A DNA stretch of 64,000 nt from assembly GCA_019009955.1 (NCBI GenBank), contig CM032232.1, forward strand, positions 72,442,001-72,506,000, given 5' to 3'. Both the position numbers and the translations under genes were made by a program. The DNA comes from Riptortus pedestris. Its lineage: Eukaryota > Arthropoda > Insecta > Hemiptera > Alydidae. The notes below the pieces were generated by a model, which saw only the letters and a list, made by a program, of their open reading frames with translations, was not told the DNA's origin and did no database searches. Shown piece by piece: positions 35,171 through 45,839 of this stretch. The first letter of the stretch is position 1. Every line of letters starts with the position of its first letter.

Positions 35171-35980
35171 TTTAGCAGATTTCCCCTTAGGGAAATCAGC
35201 TATTGAGGTCGTACTCATGACGCGATTTTCGAAAACTTTCTTCAAATGTCCATCGATCCTACCCAGGAGATGACGAAAATGAGGTCCGTTCAAAATTATA
35301 TATATATATATATATATATATCAAAATTTAATACAAATTTCCTGTTTTAAAAAATGTTTTTTTAAAAAAAAAAAATGAAAAAAAAAGATCTTTTTTTAAC
35401 ATTACCCAGTTGGGCAGATTAGGAGGCTGTTCCTGAGGGGAACCCTCCAGAAGGAGGGCAGCTTGTTTTGTTGTTGTATATATATATATATTTGTCTGTT
35501 AACGCTCTAGCGGTCGCAATTTTTGTTTGATCGTTACCAAACTTCATATTTAAGCATTTTACGTAAAAAGAGAGATCAAGTTCGTTAATGGCTGAAATCG
35601 GACCAGTGGGAGGGGGGGTTTAGAGGGGGGATTTTTGAAAATTCAAAATATCTCCGTTATTATGCGTCGGATCGAAAATTGTATAGAATCAATCTTATTG
35701 TAAATTAAATTTACTATAAATATTGTTATATACATTTATTCTGTATCTTGAATATTAACTGAGATATTTGCATTTGTATTGTGTGTATGGTCGACGGAAC
35801 CCCGCCATGTTCCAGACTCTCCGCCGAGAGCTCTGGTGGCCGTTTCCAGAACTATTCGTCCCTCGTGAATAGGTTTAGAGATCCCTTCCTACTACAGCTG
35901 TTATTAGGCGGATTTCTCTATTGTAAAACTTCACGTGGGAAATCTGCTTAGTTTACGCAGCCCCTGCGTGACGGACTTTT
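35171..35980 (-). mobile_element. HINE-1 element, subfamily A, with insertion in its (TA)n core
   Basis: TTTTTAGCAGATTTCCCC start, hairpin with one change, (TA)n to 35322, a ~155 bp unrelated insert to about 35477, (TA)n again, then the standard interior and the complement of AAAAGTCCGTCACGC. It is followed 10 bases later by another copy in the same orientation. Confidence 0.8.
35323..35477. other. Unrelated insert within a HINE-1 microsatellite
   Basis: Poly-A/T-rich left half, then CAGATTAGGAGGCTGTTCC and GGAACCCTCCAGAAGGAGG, partly self-complementary (GGAGGGC/CCCTCC). No known family is recognised. Confidence 0.5.
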
Positions 35981-35990
35981 GTTGTGTTGG

Positions 35991-36091
35991 AATCAGCTAT
36001 TGAGGTCGTACTCATGACGCGATTTTCGAAAATTTTCTTCAAATGTCCATCGATCCTATCCATTAGATGTCGAAAATGAGGTCCGTTCAAA

Positions 36092-36154
<63 letters not shown>

Positions 36155-36479
36155 CTGTTAACGCTCAAGCGGTCGCAATTTTTGTTTGATCGTTACCAAA
36201 CTCGGTATTTAATCGTGTTATGTAAAAAGAAAGGTCAAGTTCGTTAATGGCTGAAATCCGACCAGTGGGAGGGGGGATTTTTGGAAATTCGAATTATCTC
36301 CGTTACTGTACGTCGGATTGAAAAAGTATATAGAACCAATCTTATTGCAAATTGGATTTACTATAAATATTGTTATATACATTTATTCTCTATCTTGAAT
36401 ATTAACCGAGGTATTTGCATTTTTATTAAGTGTAACGGACGAGCTATGGTTCCCGCCGAAATCTAGTTCGGCCCTTATC
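35991..36479 (-). mobile_element. HINE-1 copy, truncated by Ty3/gypsy
   Basis: Begins GGAATCAGCTATTGAGGTCG (outer half of the hairpin lost), (TA)n core at 36096-36150, subfamily C interior ending near 36479, where gypsy coding begins. The AAGTCCGTCACGC end is missing. Confidence 0.75.
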
Positions 36480-37699
36480 GGCTAGCTTTATTAATGCCCA
36501 GATTGCCGCCGCTGGGACCGCTTTAGAACTGCTTCATTACCTCCTTTATCTTGGAAGTTGTCACGACAATTAGGTCGGTTGTGGTTTTGCCATCTATACT
36601 TTTCTAAGATCGATATTAGCAGCCATCTACCAATTTTAGGCTATTCCACTGGACCCAGTATGATTTAGCAAGTGGGCTTTCTGCAGATATTTCATTACGG
36701 GTCGGTCTTCTGTTGCCCTCCTTAGCCGATATAATCTTCGGGGGAATAATCTTTCTATGCTTTCGACCAGTCTTCTCCTGAGCCATTATGGGTAAGTCGC
36801 ATATCAATGACGCATTTTTCTTTCTCGGTTCTGGTACAATGCTTGCATTCTACGTTGCAAGGCCGTCTTGAAAGGGCATCAGCGTTATTGTGTTTCCCCT
36901 CTTTTCGATGGTCAATACTGAAATCATAGCTCTGCAGATTCTCGATCCATCGTGCTAGCGGCCCTTCTGGGTTCTTGAACTGCAGCAACCAACACAGTGC
37001 GGAGTGGTCTGTTCTTAAGGTGAAGTGTTGACCACACAAGTATTTGTGATAATGCTTGACGCACTCCAACGCTGCCAGACGTGTCCGTCGGGCAACGCAA
37101 TAATTTCTTTCGGGCTCGGAGAGTACCCTGTTGTAGTAGCCAATGACTATTTCTGTCCCAACTTCCAACCACCTGAGAAAGCACTCCTCCTATTCCATAG
37201 CCAATCGCGTCCGTGTGAACTATGAATTTCTGTCCAGCTATTGGATATGCAAGGACTGGTGTCGTACACAAAAGTTCCTTCAGCCTCTGAAACGCGTCTT
37301 CCGCTGCCTCATTCCAGTGGTATGGTCGCGACTTTTTGGTTAGTTCATGCAAGCTGGCAGTTACTTGAGCAAAGTTTGGCATGGATCTCCTACAGTATTT
37401 GCAAACCCCTATGAAGCTACGCAGCTCATGAATATTTTGTGGGTGAGGCCAGTCCTTTACTACCAGGATTTTGTCCTCATCAGTTGAGATGCCATCTGCT
37501 GTTACCCGATGCCCGATTATTTGACCTCCTTTTCAAACAGAGCACATTTCTTTATGCTTAATTATAGGCCTGGGTCGAGACCTTTTATGCGCTTAAATAC
37601 TTCATGGAGGTTTTTAAGATGTTCAAAAGCCTTCCCCATAACGATTATGTAATCTAGATACACCGAACATGTCTTCCAATTGCACACGTTCCATTAAAC
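36480..37699 (-). pseudogene. Ty3/gypsy pol fragment: RT palm end, RNase H, integrase start
   Basis: Read on the minus strand from 37699 downward: RT motif C appears as VYLDYIIVMGKAF, where the catalytic YLDD has become YLDY. The following thumb/connection segment ends in RSFIGVCKYCRRSMPNFAQ. RNase H starts VHTDAIGYGIGGVLSQ and ends in DHRKEGKHNNADALSRRP. A linker contains EGNRRPTRNEISAESPLAKS, and the integrase zinc region starts with GPSGGNLGINKA at about 36490. Several frameshifts and stops make it inactive. This is the 3' part of the element whose RT N-terminus lies at 45135-45397. Confidence 0.85.
37692..37699. repeat. 8-bp target duplication CATTAAAC, left copy
   Basis: Identical to 45127-45134. 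An 8-bp duplication is the hallmark of hAT insertion. Removing 37700-45134 rejoins the gypsy RT coding. Confidence 0.9.
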
Positions 37700-38102
37700 C
37701 TATGATTCCCATAGTGGTCTATATCGACCCCCAGGGGTCTATGACAACCTGCGAGGGGTCTACGTCAGGGAAAACAATTTTTGGGGGTCCATGAAATGAA
37801 AATAGGGGTCTACGATAGTGGATCTCAACATACACTGATAGTACCTATTTACTTACATTATACTATCTTATAATATAAAGACATAAACATTATTTATAAA
37901 AGTACCTATGAAGTAAAAAATGTATTATATATGTTTATAAAATTGTGTAAGTTGTAGTATGTAGGCATTCGCTTTGTGGTCGCAATACATTTTGAACTTG
38001 TAAAAACCTGCACATAATGATATACCAGTATCATCTTGTTACAAGCATACGTGCAGTCTCAGAGCTTCGCGAACTTGCACTGACTTGTTCAATTCGTCAC
38101 TC

Positions 38103-38110
38103 TATAAATA
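38103..38110 (+). promoter_or_regulatory. TATA box of the hAT transposase gene, with 5' UTR donor downstream
   Basis: TATAAATA preceded by a GC-richer stretch. About 150 bases downstream the sequence GAGAAAAGTAAGTAC gives a strong splice donor (GT at 38258). The acceptor CCCACAG sits immediately before the transposase ATG at 43091. The Copia element lies inside this presumed 5' UTR intron. Confidence 0.5.
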
Positions 38111-38627
38111 CGAATGTGAGACAAATACGTTTATTCGTTTCCTAAATCTTGAAAAGGAACGTGCTAAGAAAATATTTTAAAAAAAAACATAAACTGGTAG
38201 TTTATCACACAAATTATAGTGAATCAGTGTTATTTTATTTGAGTGTGCCGGAGAAAAGTAAGTACATTATTTTTTGTTAAATTTTAGTTTTATACTCGTA
38301 GTTAGCAAAGATAGATAAATTACGCCAATCATGACTTCAGTTATTAGTAGTTTAATATTCAAATCATATGCAAAATTACACGAGTACTCCTCAATAGTTT
38401 CTTTTTCAAAGTTTTAGCAATCGGTATTATAATTACGTACAATCAACATATTGTACATTCATACAATTTGTTATTACTATTCGTTGTGTAATATTTTATT
38501 TTAACATTTTTTGTCATGTTACTTTCAAATTTCCTTAAAGTTCCATCATGTCAAAACCGTAAGTAACATTCATAACATTCCCCTTCTCACATTCATTTAT
38601 AATGGCTGTACGCTTATGCCTGTCATA

Positions 38628-38632
38628 AAATC
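38628..38632. repeat. 5-bp target duplication AAATC, left copy
   Basis: Matches 42995-42999. Five bases is the usual Copia duplication length. Confidence 0.85.
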
Positions 38633-38828
38633 TGAAGGGTTTGGGAAAATGATTAAACAGATAACTTTGGATAAAAAACTTCTATTTGAAAAAAAGCAGC
38701 TACAACTCAAGATAACATGTTGTGGTAGGTAGATTACAAAAATCCCCGCCAGAGTGCTCTCTGTTCCCAGCTGTTTTTCCAGGACCCGGTACATTTGATT
38801 GGAAATATTGATCACAAAATAACCAACA
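38633..38828 (-). repeat. Copia 3' LTR (196 bp)
   Basis: Starts TGTTGGTTATTTTGTGATC on the minus strand after the polypurine tract and ends CCCTTCA at the AAATC duplication. Confidence 0.85.
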
Positions 38829-38886
38829 CTTCCCCTTGAGCGATATTTCCAAAAACAATACAATTTACTTTGTAAAACAATACAAT

Positions 38887-41800
38887 TTACTTTATAAGTC
38901 CAAAACACTTGAAAAAATATTCATGTTTTTCCCTACTTAAAGGTTTCGTCAAAATATCAGAGAGCATTTCTTCAGTGGGCATATGCTCCAGCACAATATT
39001 TTTATTGTTGACATGTGTTCTCAAAAAATGATGTCTAACATCTATATGTTTAGACCTTTGACTCGTAACTGAATTTCTTGCTAGATGAATTGCACCCATA
39101 TTATCACAAAAAATCTTTGTTGGAAAGTTGTAACAATTTGGCTCAATTTCATTCATTAAAACTTTTAACCATAAAGCTTCCTGAACCGTAAATGACAATG
39201 CAATATACTCACTTTCAACAGTTAAAAGTGAGACTGTACTCTGTTTCTTAGTACTCCAATAAATTAAACCATTCATAAATTTAAAACAACTTCCAGTTAT
39301 TGAATGTCTGTCATTAACTTGATTTGCCCAATCCGCATCACTATAACATTCCAATTCTTGATTTCCATGTTTAGAAAATTCCAATTTACAATTTTGAGTC
39401 CCTCTCAAATACCTAAAAATCCTTTTAACTTTAATCCAATGACTCTTTTTAGGTTTTTTACAAAATCTACTCACATGATTGACTGCAAAACATATGTCGG
39501 GCCTCGAAATTTGGCAAAGATAAAGTAAACTTCCTACCGCCTCCAGGTATGGCACAGATGCAGGGCAGTCCTCATCATCCTCGGGGTCCTTCTGTCCGTG
39601 TTCCATTGGAGTAGACACAGGCTTCGCTTCAGCCATGTTGAAGCGCTGTAGGATTTTCTCAGTATAGGCAGATTGGTCAATCCACAGTTTCCCAGTGGCT
39701 TCGTCTCTTGTAAGGTTCATGCCAAGGCAGTTCTTCGCCTCACCCAAGTCAGTCATACCATACTTTGTTTGAAGTTCTCTCTTCAACTTGGTTTTCAATT
39801 CCTCTTTATTAGTAAAAATCAACAAATCGTCGACATATACTGCTACAACAATATAGTCGCTATCAACACTCCTGTAGTAGATGCAGGGGTCGGCCTCTGA
39901 CTGTGTGAGTGACAGCTCTGTCAAGGATTGATGAAGAGTTTGATTCCAACACCTTCCACTCTGTTTTAGTCCATACATGGACTTCTTTAGTCGCCAAACA
40001 CGATTCTTGTGCTGCTCTGCTGCTTCTGGAGGTGTAACATAAATCTCCTCCTCCAAATCACCGTGTAGATATGCGGTTTTAACGTCCATGTGAAAGACCT
40101 TCAAATTTTTCTTCACAGCAAGCGCGAACAAATATCTTAGTGATGTGTACTTGAGAACGGGGGAGAAAGTTTCTTCGTAGTCTATGCCAGCACGCTGAGC
40201 ACACCCCTTCACCACTAATCGAGCTTTGAATTTAGGGTTTTCGCTATCTGGATTTTTCACTTTGAATACCCATTTGGCTTGTAAGGGTTTCTTCCCTGTA
40301 GGTAACTTTACCCAGTCTTATGTCTTGTTTTTCTTAAACGAATTCAGTTCGTCTTCCATCGCCAATCTCCATTGCCTGGAGTACGGACCTTTGAGCGCCT
40401 CATCTGCGGTCAATGGTTCTTCAATGGGGTTCAGTGCAGCTAGATATGTGACGAAATCACTCATATCTTTTGGTTTCGGCACACGACTGGATCGTCGAAA
40501 CTGAGGTGAGTTCTCCTCCTGGATATCTGGCTCGCTAGAGACAGATCCTGGCACTGAATCATCAGAATCAGTCTGATGGTCGTATCCTGATTCCGTATTC
40601 TCATCAGAAACGTCCTCTTGTGAATTGGTTGTATCCTGGAGAGCAGGCGGCTCATCCACATCTAAAAATACTGACGTAGTAGGCAGCTGTCGAGGCTTAT
40701 GTCTTTCTTGGTTTGAAGTTTCAAGAAAAACAACATCTCGACTCATAGTAACCTTCTTCGTTTCAGGATCAATTAATCGATACCCTTTGATTTCCTCTGA
40801 GTATCCGACAAAAATGTATTTTGCCGATTTAGGATCCCATTTTCTTCGGATTTCCTTGGGAACCTGTGCCATAGCCGGACATCCAAAAATCCTCAAGTGA
40901 GACATATCAGGCCTCTTACCATACCACGCTTCATATGGAGTCCTCCCGACAACAGCCTTTGTCGGTGCGCGATTGTTGAGGTAAACGGCTGTAGAAACAG
41001 CTTCTGCCCAATAGCTTTTGGGCAAACCAGCATCCTGTAACATAGTGCGAGCCTTCTCCACAATGGATCTGTTGGCTCGTTCAGCCACTCCGTTACTCTG
41101 TGGCGAGTACCTAACGGTCAGTTGATGCCTGATTCCTGCAGAAATAAGTCCAGCTTTGAACTTTGAGTTGACGAACTCAGTCCCATTGTCAGACCTCACA
41201 CACTTGATTTTCTTCCCTGTCTGAGTTTCAACCAGAGCCCGAAATTCAGCAAAAATATCACTCACTTTGTTCTTTTCTGAAAGAAAATACACGAATGTGT
41301 AACGAGAGAAGTCGTCAATTAAGGTGAAAAAATATTTACTTCCACCTATGGATAAATTTTCCATGGGTCCACATAAATCCATATGTAGAACTTCCAAGAT
41401 CTCCTTTGCTCGGCTCTTACTGGCTCTGAAGGGTAGTCGAGCATGCTTCCCTAATAAGCAGACTTCACATGGATCATCATTAGGTGTTATTTTATCAATA
41501 CCTGTACACATGTCTTGAAGTAGGTTCATCCCCTTCCTGGAAAGATGTCCTAAACGTCGATGCATTAGGGAACCTGCATCTTCAGCGAAATAGGTAGGTA
41601 ATATTCTGTCCTTCATGGTATCAAGCTTGTAGATCCCATTCTTCCTTTTAGCTGTGGCTAATACTTCACCATTAGGGTCAATGACCTTTCCCATTTCTTT
41701 GGTGAATATGACCGAATGTCCCTTATCAGTAATTTTGCTGACTGATAATAGGTTAGCACCTATACCTGGCACGTAATGTACATCATGCGCTACAACGCTA

Positions 41801-42804
41801 TCAGCCTGTCCATTAACTATCAGTGAAATGTTGGTTGTACCAACAGCCTGAGCAGATAAATTTACATTATTTATTGTCGAAATTTTTAAATCTGAATCAC
41901 CAGATACATTGTCTAGTATATCTATGTCATTGACTAGGTGAGAACTGCAACCCGAGTCAAGAAAAAAATCTACACTGTTGCTAGTGTCATTAGGTCTAGA
42001 CATGTAAGCAAAAAATGCTTTACCTTTGGGTTTTCCTTGATTTGAATTTTCAGTAGAATCTTGTTTCTTACGATCTTGGGTCTCCATCTTCTTGGTACGG
42101 CACTGTGAAGCATAATGTCCCCTTTTGTGACATGCATAACACTCAATTTTATGTTTTCCTTTGCCTTTGGAACCCTTCCCCTGGGAGAACAATGCTGTCT
42201 CACTACTGGGTGTATGTGAATGTGCGGGAGTCTTCACATCCTGGAGAATTTTTACTTTAATCGAGTCTCCTGTGATTTTCAGTCCCGAGCTCTCTAAACC
42301 CATGATCATTGGCTTGTATTCATCAGACAAGCCCGCCAATAAAATCGTCCCGAGCCACTCATCATCCACTTTGAAGCCAATATCAGTGAGCCTCTGTGAT
42401 GTTGACATAATTTTATTGACATATTCTTCAACTGAAGTACAGTTTTCTAGTCTGGTCGTTATCAATGATCTCAAAAGACCTACCTTCCTGGTAAGACCAT
42501 TGTCCTCGAATGCTGTCTTCAAGTTGTCCCAAGCCTCCTTGGCTGTAGATGCACTTTCTATGTGTGGGAACACAATTGGATCGATAATAAGTACTATTTT
42601 TGAAAAAGCTTTCCGATCTTTTACTAAAATGTTCTCTTCTTTCTGCGTCGTAGCAGCGCCTTCTAACTTGGGAACAACGATTGATCCATCGACCACACGC
42701 CACAAATCGTCAAGATTCAAATATGCCTTAGCTGCAAATTTCCACGAAGCGTAATTTTGTCTGCCGAGAAGTTTCTCAACCGGTGGAGGGTGGTTTGATG
42801 CCAT
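38887..42804 (-). pseudogene. Copia gag-pol polyprotein with one internal stop
   Basis: Start ATG at 42804. Order along the protein: UBN2-type gag N-terminus (residues 1-200), CCHC zinc knuckle CYACHKRGHYASQC (about 222-235), protease DSG in FFLDSGCSSH (about 280-290), integrase HHCC (HRRLGHL...CEVCLLGKH), DDE core (HMDLCGP, RSDNGTEF, NGVAERANR). After TAA at 40318-40320 the same frame continues with WVFKV, RT motifs FHMDVKTAYLHGDL and AVYVDDLLIF (YVDD intact), and RNase H (CYSDADWA, SEYIALS, FCDNMGAIHLA, KHIDVRHHF). It ends at 38887. Total length about 1,305 codons, normal for Copia. All catalytic motifs look intact apart from the stop. Confidence 0.9.
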
Positions 42805-42945
42805 GATGAACGAAATTCAGCGAAATAATCAACTGTTCACAACCTAACCTCACTGCACATGGGGACAACACACGAGATTTACACTTTTCATGAAGTTTTT
42901 CGATCGAATCTATACTTTTTCTCGATAGAAAACGATTTAAGCAAT

Positions 42946-42994
42946 CAGGACCCGGTACATTTGATTGGAAATATTGATCACAAAATAACCAACA
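42946..42994 (-). repeat. Copia 5' LTR remnant (49 bp)
   Basis: Identical to the first 49 bases of the 3' LTR; the sequence then departs (GATTGCTTAAATCG) well before the expected LTR end. Confidence 0.85.
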
Positions 42995-42999
42995 AAATC
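42995..42999. repeat. 5-bp target duplication AAATC, right copy
   Basis: Right partner of 38628-38632. Confidence 0.85.
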
Positions 43000-43090
43000 T
43001 AAGACCATAAGTTTTAAATTTGCCTTTGATTTTTTAATATACAGCTGCTGGACTGTATATCTTATTTTAATAGATTAATTTTGCCCACAG

Positions 43091-44865
43091 ATGACTGATG
43101 CCATGCCCGAATCTAAAAAGAAATGTAGACAGTACAGTATTGACTATTTGAAGTTTGGCTTCATTCCATCATTGTCGGACAAACAATTGCCTATGTGCCT
43201 TTTATGCAACAAAGTTTTGGGCAATGACGCTATGAAACCATCTAAGCTGCAGGATCATCTGAGAAGATGTCACCCTGATAAAACAGATAAAGATTTGAAA
43301 TACTTTCAAACACTCAAAGATAAACTTCAAAAGAGACCCACGCTGGACCGAATGTTCGCTTCGACGTCACAAAGAAACGATGATGGTTTGCGGGCGTCTT
43401 ACAATATCTCGCTACTTATAGCAAAATCCGGAAAACCGCATACTATCGGAGAGAATTTATTTTTGCCAACCATTGAAGAAGTTTTAAAAACTGTTAAACA
43501 AACCTGCAACTAATATCATTAAAAGAATTCCTTTAAGCAACAATACTGTTGAAAGACGTATTGTTGAAATGAGTTCCGATATTGAAAGCTTCTTGTGTAA
43601 TTATTTGCAAACGACCCATTTCTCTATACAACTGGACGAGTCAACTTTACCCGGTAATGCAGCGTTACTATTGGCGTATGTTCGTTTTATTAAGAATCAA
43701 GAAATCTACGAGGAACTGCTCTTCGCAAAAACTTTGACAACCGACACTAAAGGTGAATCAATATTTAATGTTTTGAAGGATTACTTCATTGAAAAAGCAA
43801 TCCCTTTATCAAATATAATATCAGTAGCTACAGATGGAGCACCTGCCATGGTTGGACGTTATCGTGGTTTTATAAGCTATTTAAAACAAAATGTGTCAGG
43901 AGTGTTAGCAATACATTGCGTCATCCATCGACAACATTTAGTTGCTAAAAATTTTAGTGTTAGATTGCATGAACCTCTTCAATTAGTCATTCATGCAGTA
44001 AACTGAATCCGAAGCAACGCGTTGAATACGCGGTTATTTTAGTTGTGAGAAGAAAATGACGAACACTTTAGTCAATTACTCCTTCACACTGAAGTACGCT
44101 GGCTGTCGAAAGGCTTATGTGTTGACAAGATTTTTTGCACTTTTTGAGACTATTTTAGAATTTCTGGATACTAAAGATAAGATTTTAAAAGACAATTTAA
44201 TGAAGTGGAAAACAGACATCGCCTATTTAACAGATTTATTCACAAAATTTAATATGGTTAATTTGCAGTTACAAGGCGACAGTCTAAATTTGATTAAAAC
44301 AAAGTCCATCTTATTTGCGTCTCTTGCCAGAATTAAACTAATGAAGCAAAATATTGGACGGGGCGAATTTTCCCAGTTCCCCAATTGGTCACAGACAAAC
44401 TGCCAGGAAGACGACGTTTCATCCTACGTTCAACATTTAAATGCCCTCTATTCAGATTTTGAAACTAGGTTTGAGGATGTTTTGACTATGGTAATACCAC
44501 CGTGGATAATTAACCCATATGGTGACATAGAAGAAACGAATGCCATAATACAAGAGGAACTGACTGAACTTAAGTACAAACGAAGAACTTAAGGTTCAGT
44601 TTAAAAACGGATATCAGCAATTCTGGCTGCAAAACAATACCAGAGACTTCTCCCGTATTATGGAATATAGCGAGGAAATTTTTAATTTCCTTGCCATCGT
44701 CATACCTAGTGGAAAGGGGGGGTCAGCGCTGTTACCAATCTCCTAACGAAAAAAAGAAACAGACTGGACATCATTAGCCGAGGAGATTTAAGATTAAACT
44801 TTACAAAATTGACGTCAAATGTTGATAATTTATTATTAAAGCATCAGGTCCATCCTTCTCACTAA
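43091..44865 (+). pseudogene. hAT transposase, frameshifted (ZBED5/SCAND3-like)
   Basis: Begins with ATG right after CCCACAG. N-terminus MTDAMPESKKKCRQY; BED-type zinc finger CLLCNKVLGN...HLRRCH (about residues 35-62); Lys-rich linker. After a frame break near 43513: FSIQLDESTLPGNAALL and SVATDGAPAMVGRYRGFISY (catalytic Asp region), then IHCVIHRQHLVAKN (the CxxH block). Further breaks near 44005 and 44592. The C-terminal dimerisation part survives in pieces (SAVTNLLTKKRNRLD, RGDLRL, LLLKHQVHPSH) up to TAA at 44865. The family layout is complete, so decay is by small indels, not large deletion. No activity is expected. Confidence 0.8.
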
Positions 44866-45126
44866 AGCATTTACTTATTGCATAGTTTATTTTATGTTAC
44901 GTATATTTTATATAACAGACACAACATTTTATTTTGAGTAGTTTTAATTTAAATTCAATTAATAAATGTATAAAACTTAACATGTGTTTTTACTTTAAGT
45001 TTTTAACACTAAACTTTACTGCAGTTAGAAATTTACAAGAAGTCAATAACAGGTAAGTAGGGGGTCTACCCAAAACCGAAAAACATGGCAAGGGGTCTAC
45101 GACACAAAAAAGTTTGGGAACCTCTG

Positions 45127-45134
45127 CATTAAAC
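45127..45134. repeat. 8-bp target duplication CATTAAAC, right copy
   Basis: Right partner of 37692-37699. Confidence 0.9.
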
Positions 45135-45397
45135 GCTCAAAAGTAGCTGGCTTGTGGAGCTCAAATGGCATCACCTTGACCTGCCATAAACCACTGCTTG
45201 CCCTAAAGTCAGCAATCTCTACATCCCAGTAGCCGCTTTGGAAGTCCAAGGTAGAAAACCATTTCTTCCAACCAACGAGTCTAAGGTATCATCAATTCTG
45301 GAGAGCGGATTACTGTCTTTCTTGGTGACATTGAGTTTTCTGTAGTCCATGCAGAATCTGGTGCTGCCATCTTTTTTCTTTACCTCAAATATCTATC
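45135..45397 (-). pseudogene. Ty3/gypsy reverse transcriptase N-terminal part
   Basis: Minus strand pieces: KKDGSTRFCMDYRKLN, PLSRIDDTLDSL, WFSTLDFQSGYWDVEI, then GLWQVKVMPFEL and PATFERL at the hAT junction. The frame changes within TLDSLVG/WFSTLD, and about a dozen residues usually present before GLWQ are missing. It continues in 37699-36480. Confidence 0.85.
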
Positions 45398-45455
45398 GAT
45401 CCTACCCAGGAGATGACGAAAATGAAAATAAGGTCCAATCAAAATTACAGTACAA
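45395..45455 (-). mobile_element. HINE-1 fragment beside the gypsy relic
   Basis: ATCTATCGATCCTACCCAGG, GATGACGAAAATGA and a TCAAAATTACAG remnant match the segment just inside the hairpin end. Both termini are missing. Confidence 0.7.
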
Positions 45456-45839
45456 TATTATAGTTAGGCTTCAATATATACACTTTCATTCCCCATATGG
45501 GTGTAAAGTTTTCCATAAGGGTCTGAAGGGGACTTATGGATTAGAAATTTTATTTTTGAAGAATAAATGAAAATGTAGGAATTCAAATCAATCCCTCTAC
45601 ACTGTTTGACACATTGTGAATAATTCAAATCGTAATCATGGATAACATTTATTATAATCAAATATCTATAATCTATATATTTCCTGTCAAAAATCAACAT
45701 TGTTTTACTTACATTATTTCTTCAAAATATTAAACAATTCGATTGTTCTAATAATTGATAGCCTGGTGGTAGCACAGAAATAATTTAATTTATATTGAAA
45801 AAGGGAGGTTAGAAGAGATTGTATGTGATTAACACTGGA
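45456..45839. other. Unassigned AT-rich DNA
   Basis: No supported feature. Confidence 0.4.

Larger units (their letters stand above)
38633..42994 (-). mobile_element. Ty1/Copia LTR retrotransposon, nearly intact coding, damaged 5' LTR
   Basis: Element limits are fixed by AAATC duplications and TG...CA ends. The 3' LTR is 38633-38828 (196 bp), directly preceded on the minus strand by the purine tract CAAGGGGAAG. The 5' LTR keeps only its outermost 49 bp (42946-42994), identical to 38780-38828; the remaining ~147 bp and any primer binding site are gone. One gag-pol frame, broken by a single in-frame stop. Confidence 0.9.
37700..45126 (+). mobile_element. hAT transposon (ZBED5/SCAND3-like), carrying a nested Copia
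   Basis: Ends: left CTATGATTCCCATAGTGG, right (complement) CAGAGGTTCCCAAACTTTT, an imperfect terminal inverted repeat. Both ends carry repeated GGGGTCTAC-type subterminal motifs (37725-37815; 45060-45105). It is flanked by CATTAAAC on both sides. Without the Copia insert it is about 3.06 kb. The transposase runs left to right (43091-44865). A TATA box and a splice donor lie in the left part. Confidence 0.85.

Noticed and set aside
38597..38908. 103-codon minus frame starting MFWTYK
   Set aside because: It covers the Copia 3' LTR and polypurine tract; no protein family.
42161..42754. 197-codon plus-strand frame
   Set aside because: Antisense shadow of the Copia gag coding on the minus strand.
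45395..45455. Extension of the gypsy RT beyond 45397
   Set aside because: The sequence matches the HINE-1 block CATCGATCCTACCCAGG and no RT residues continue.
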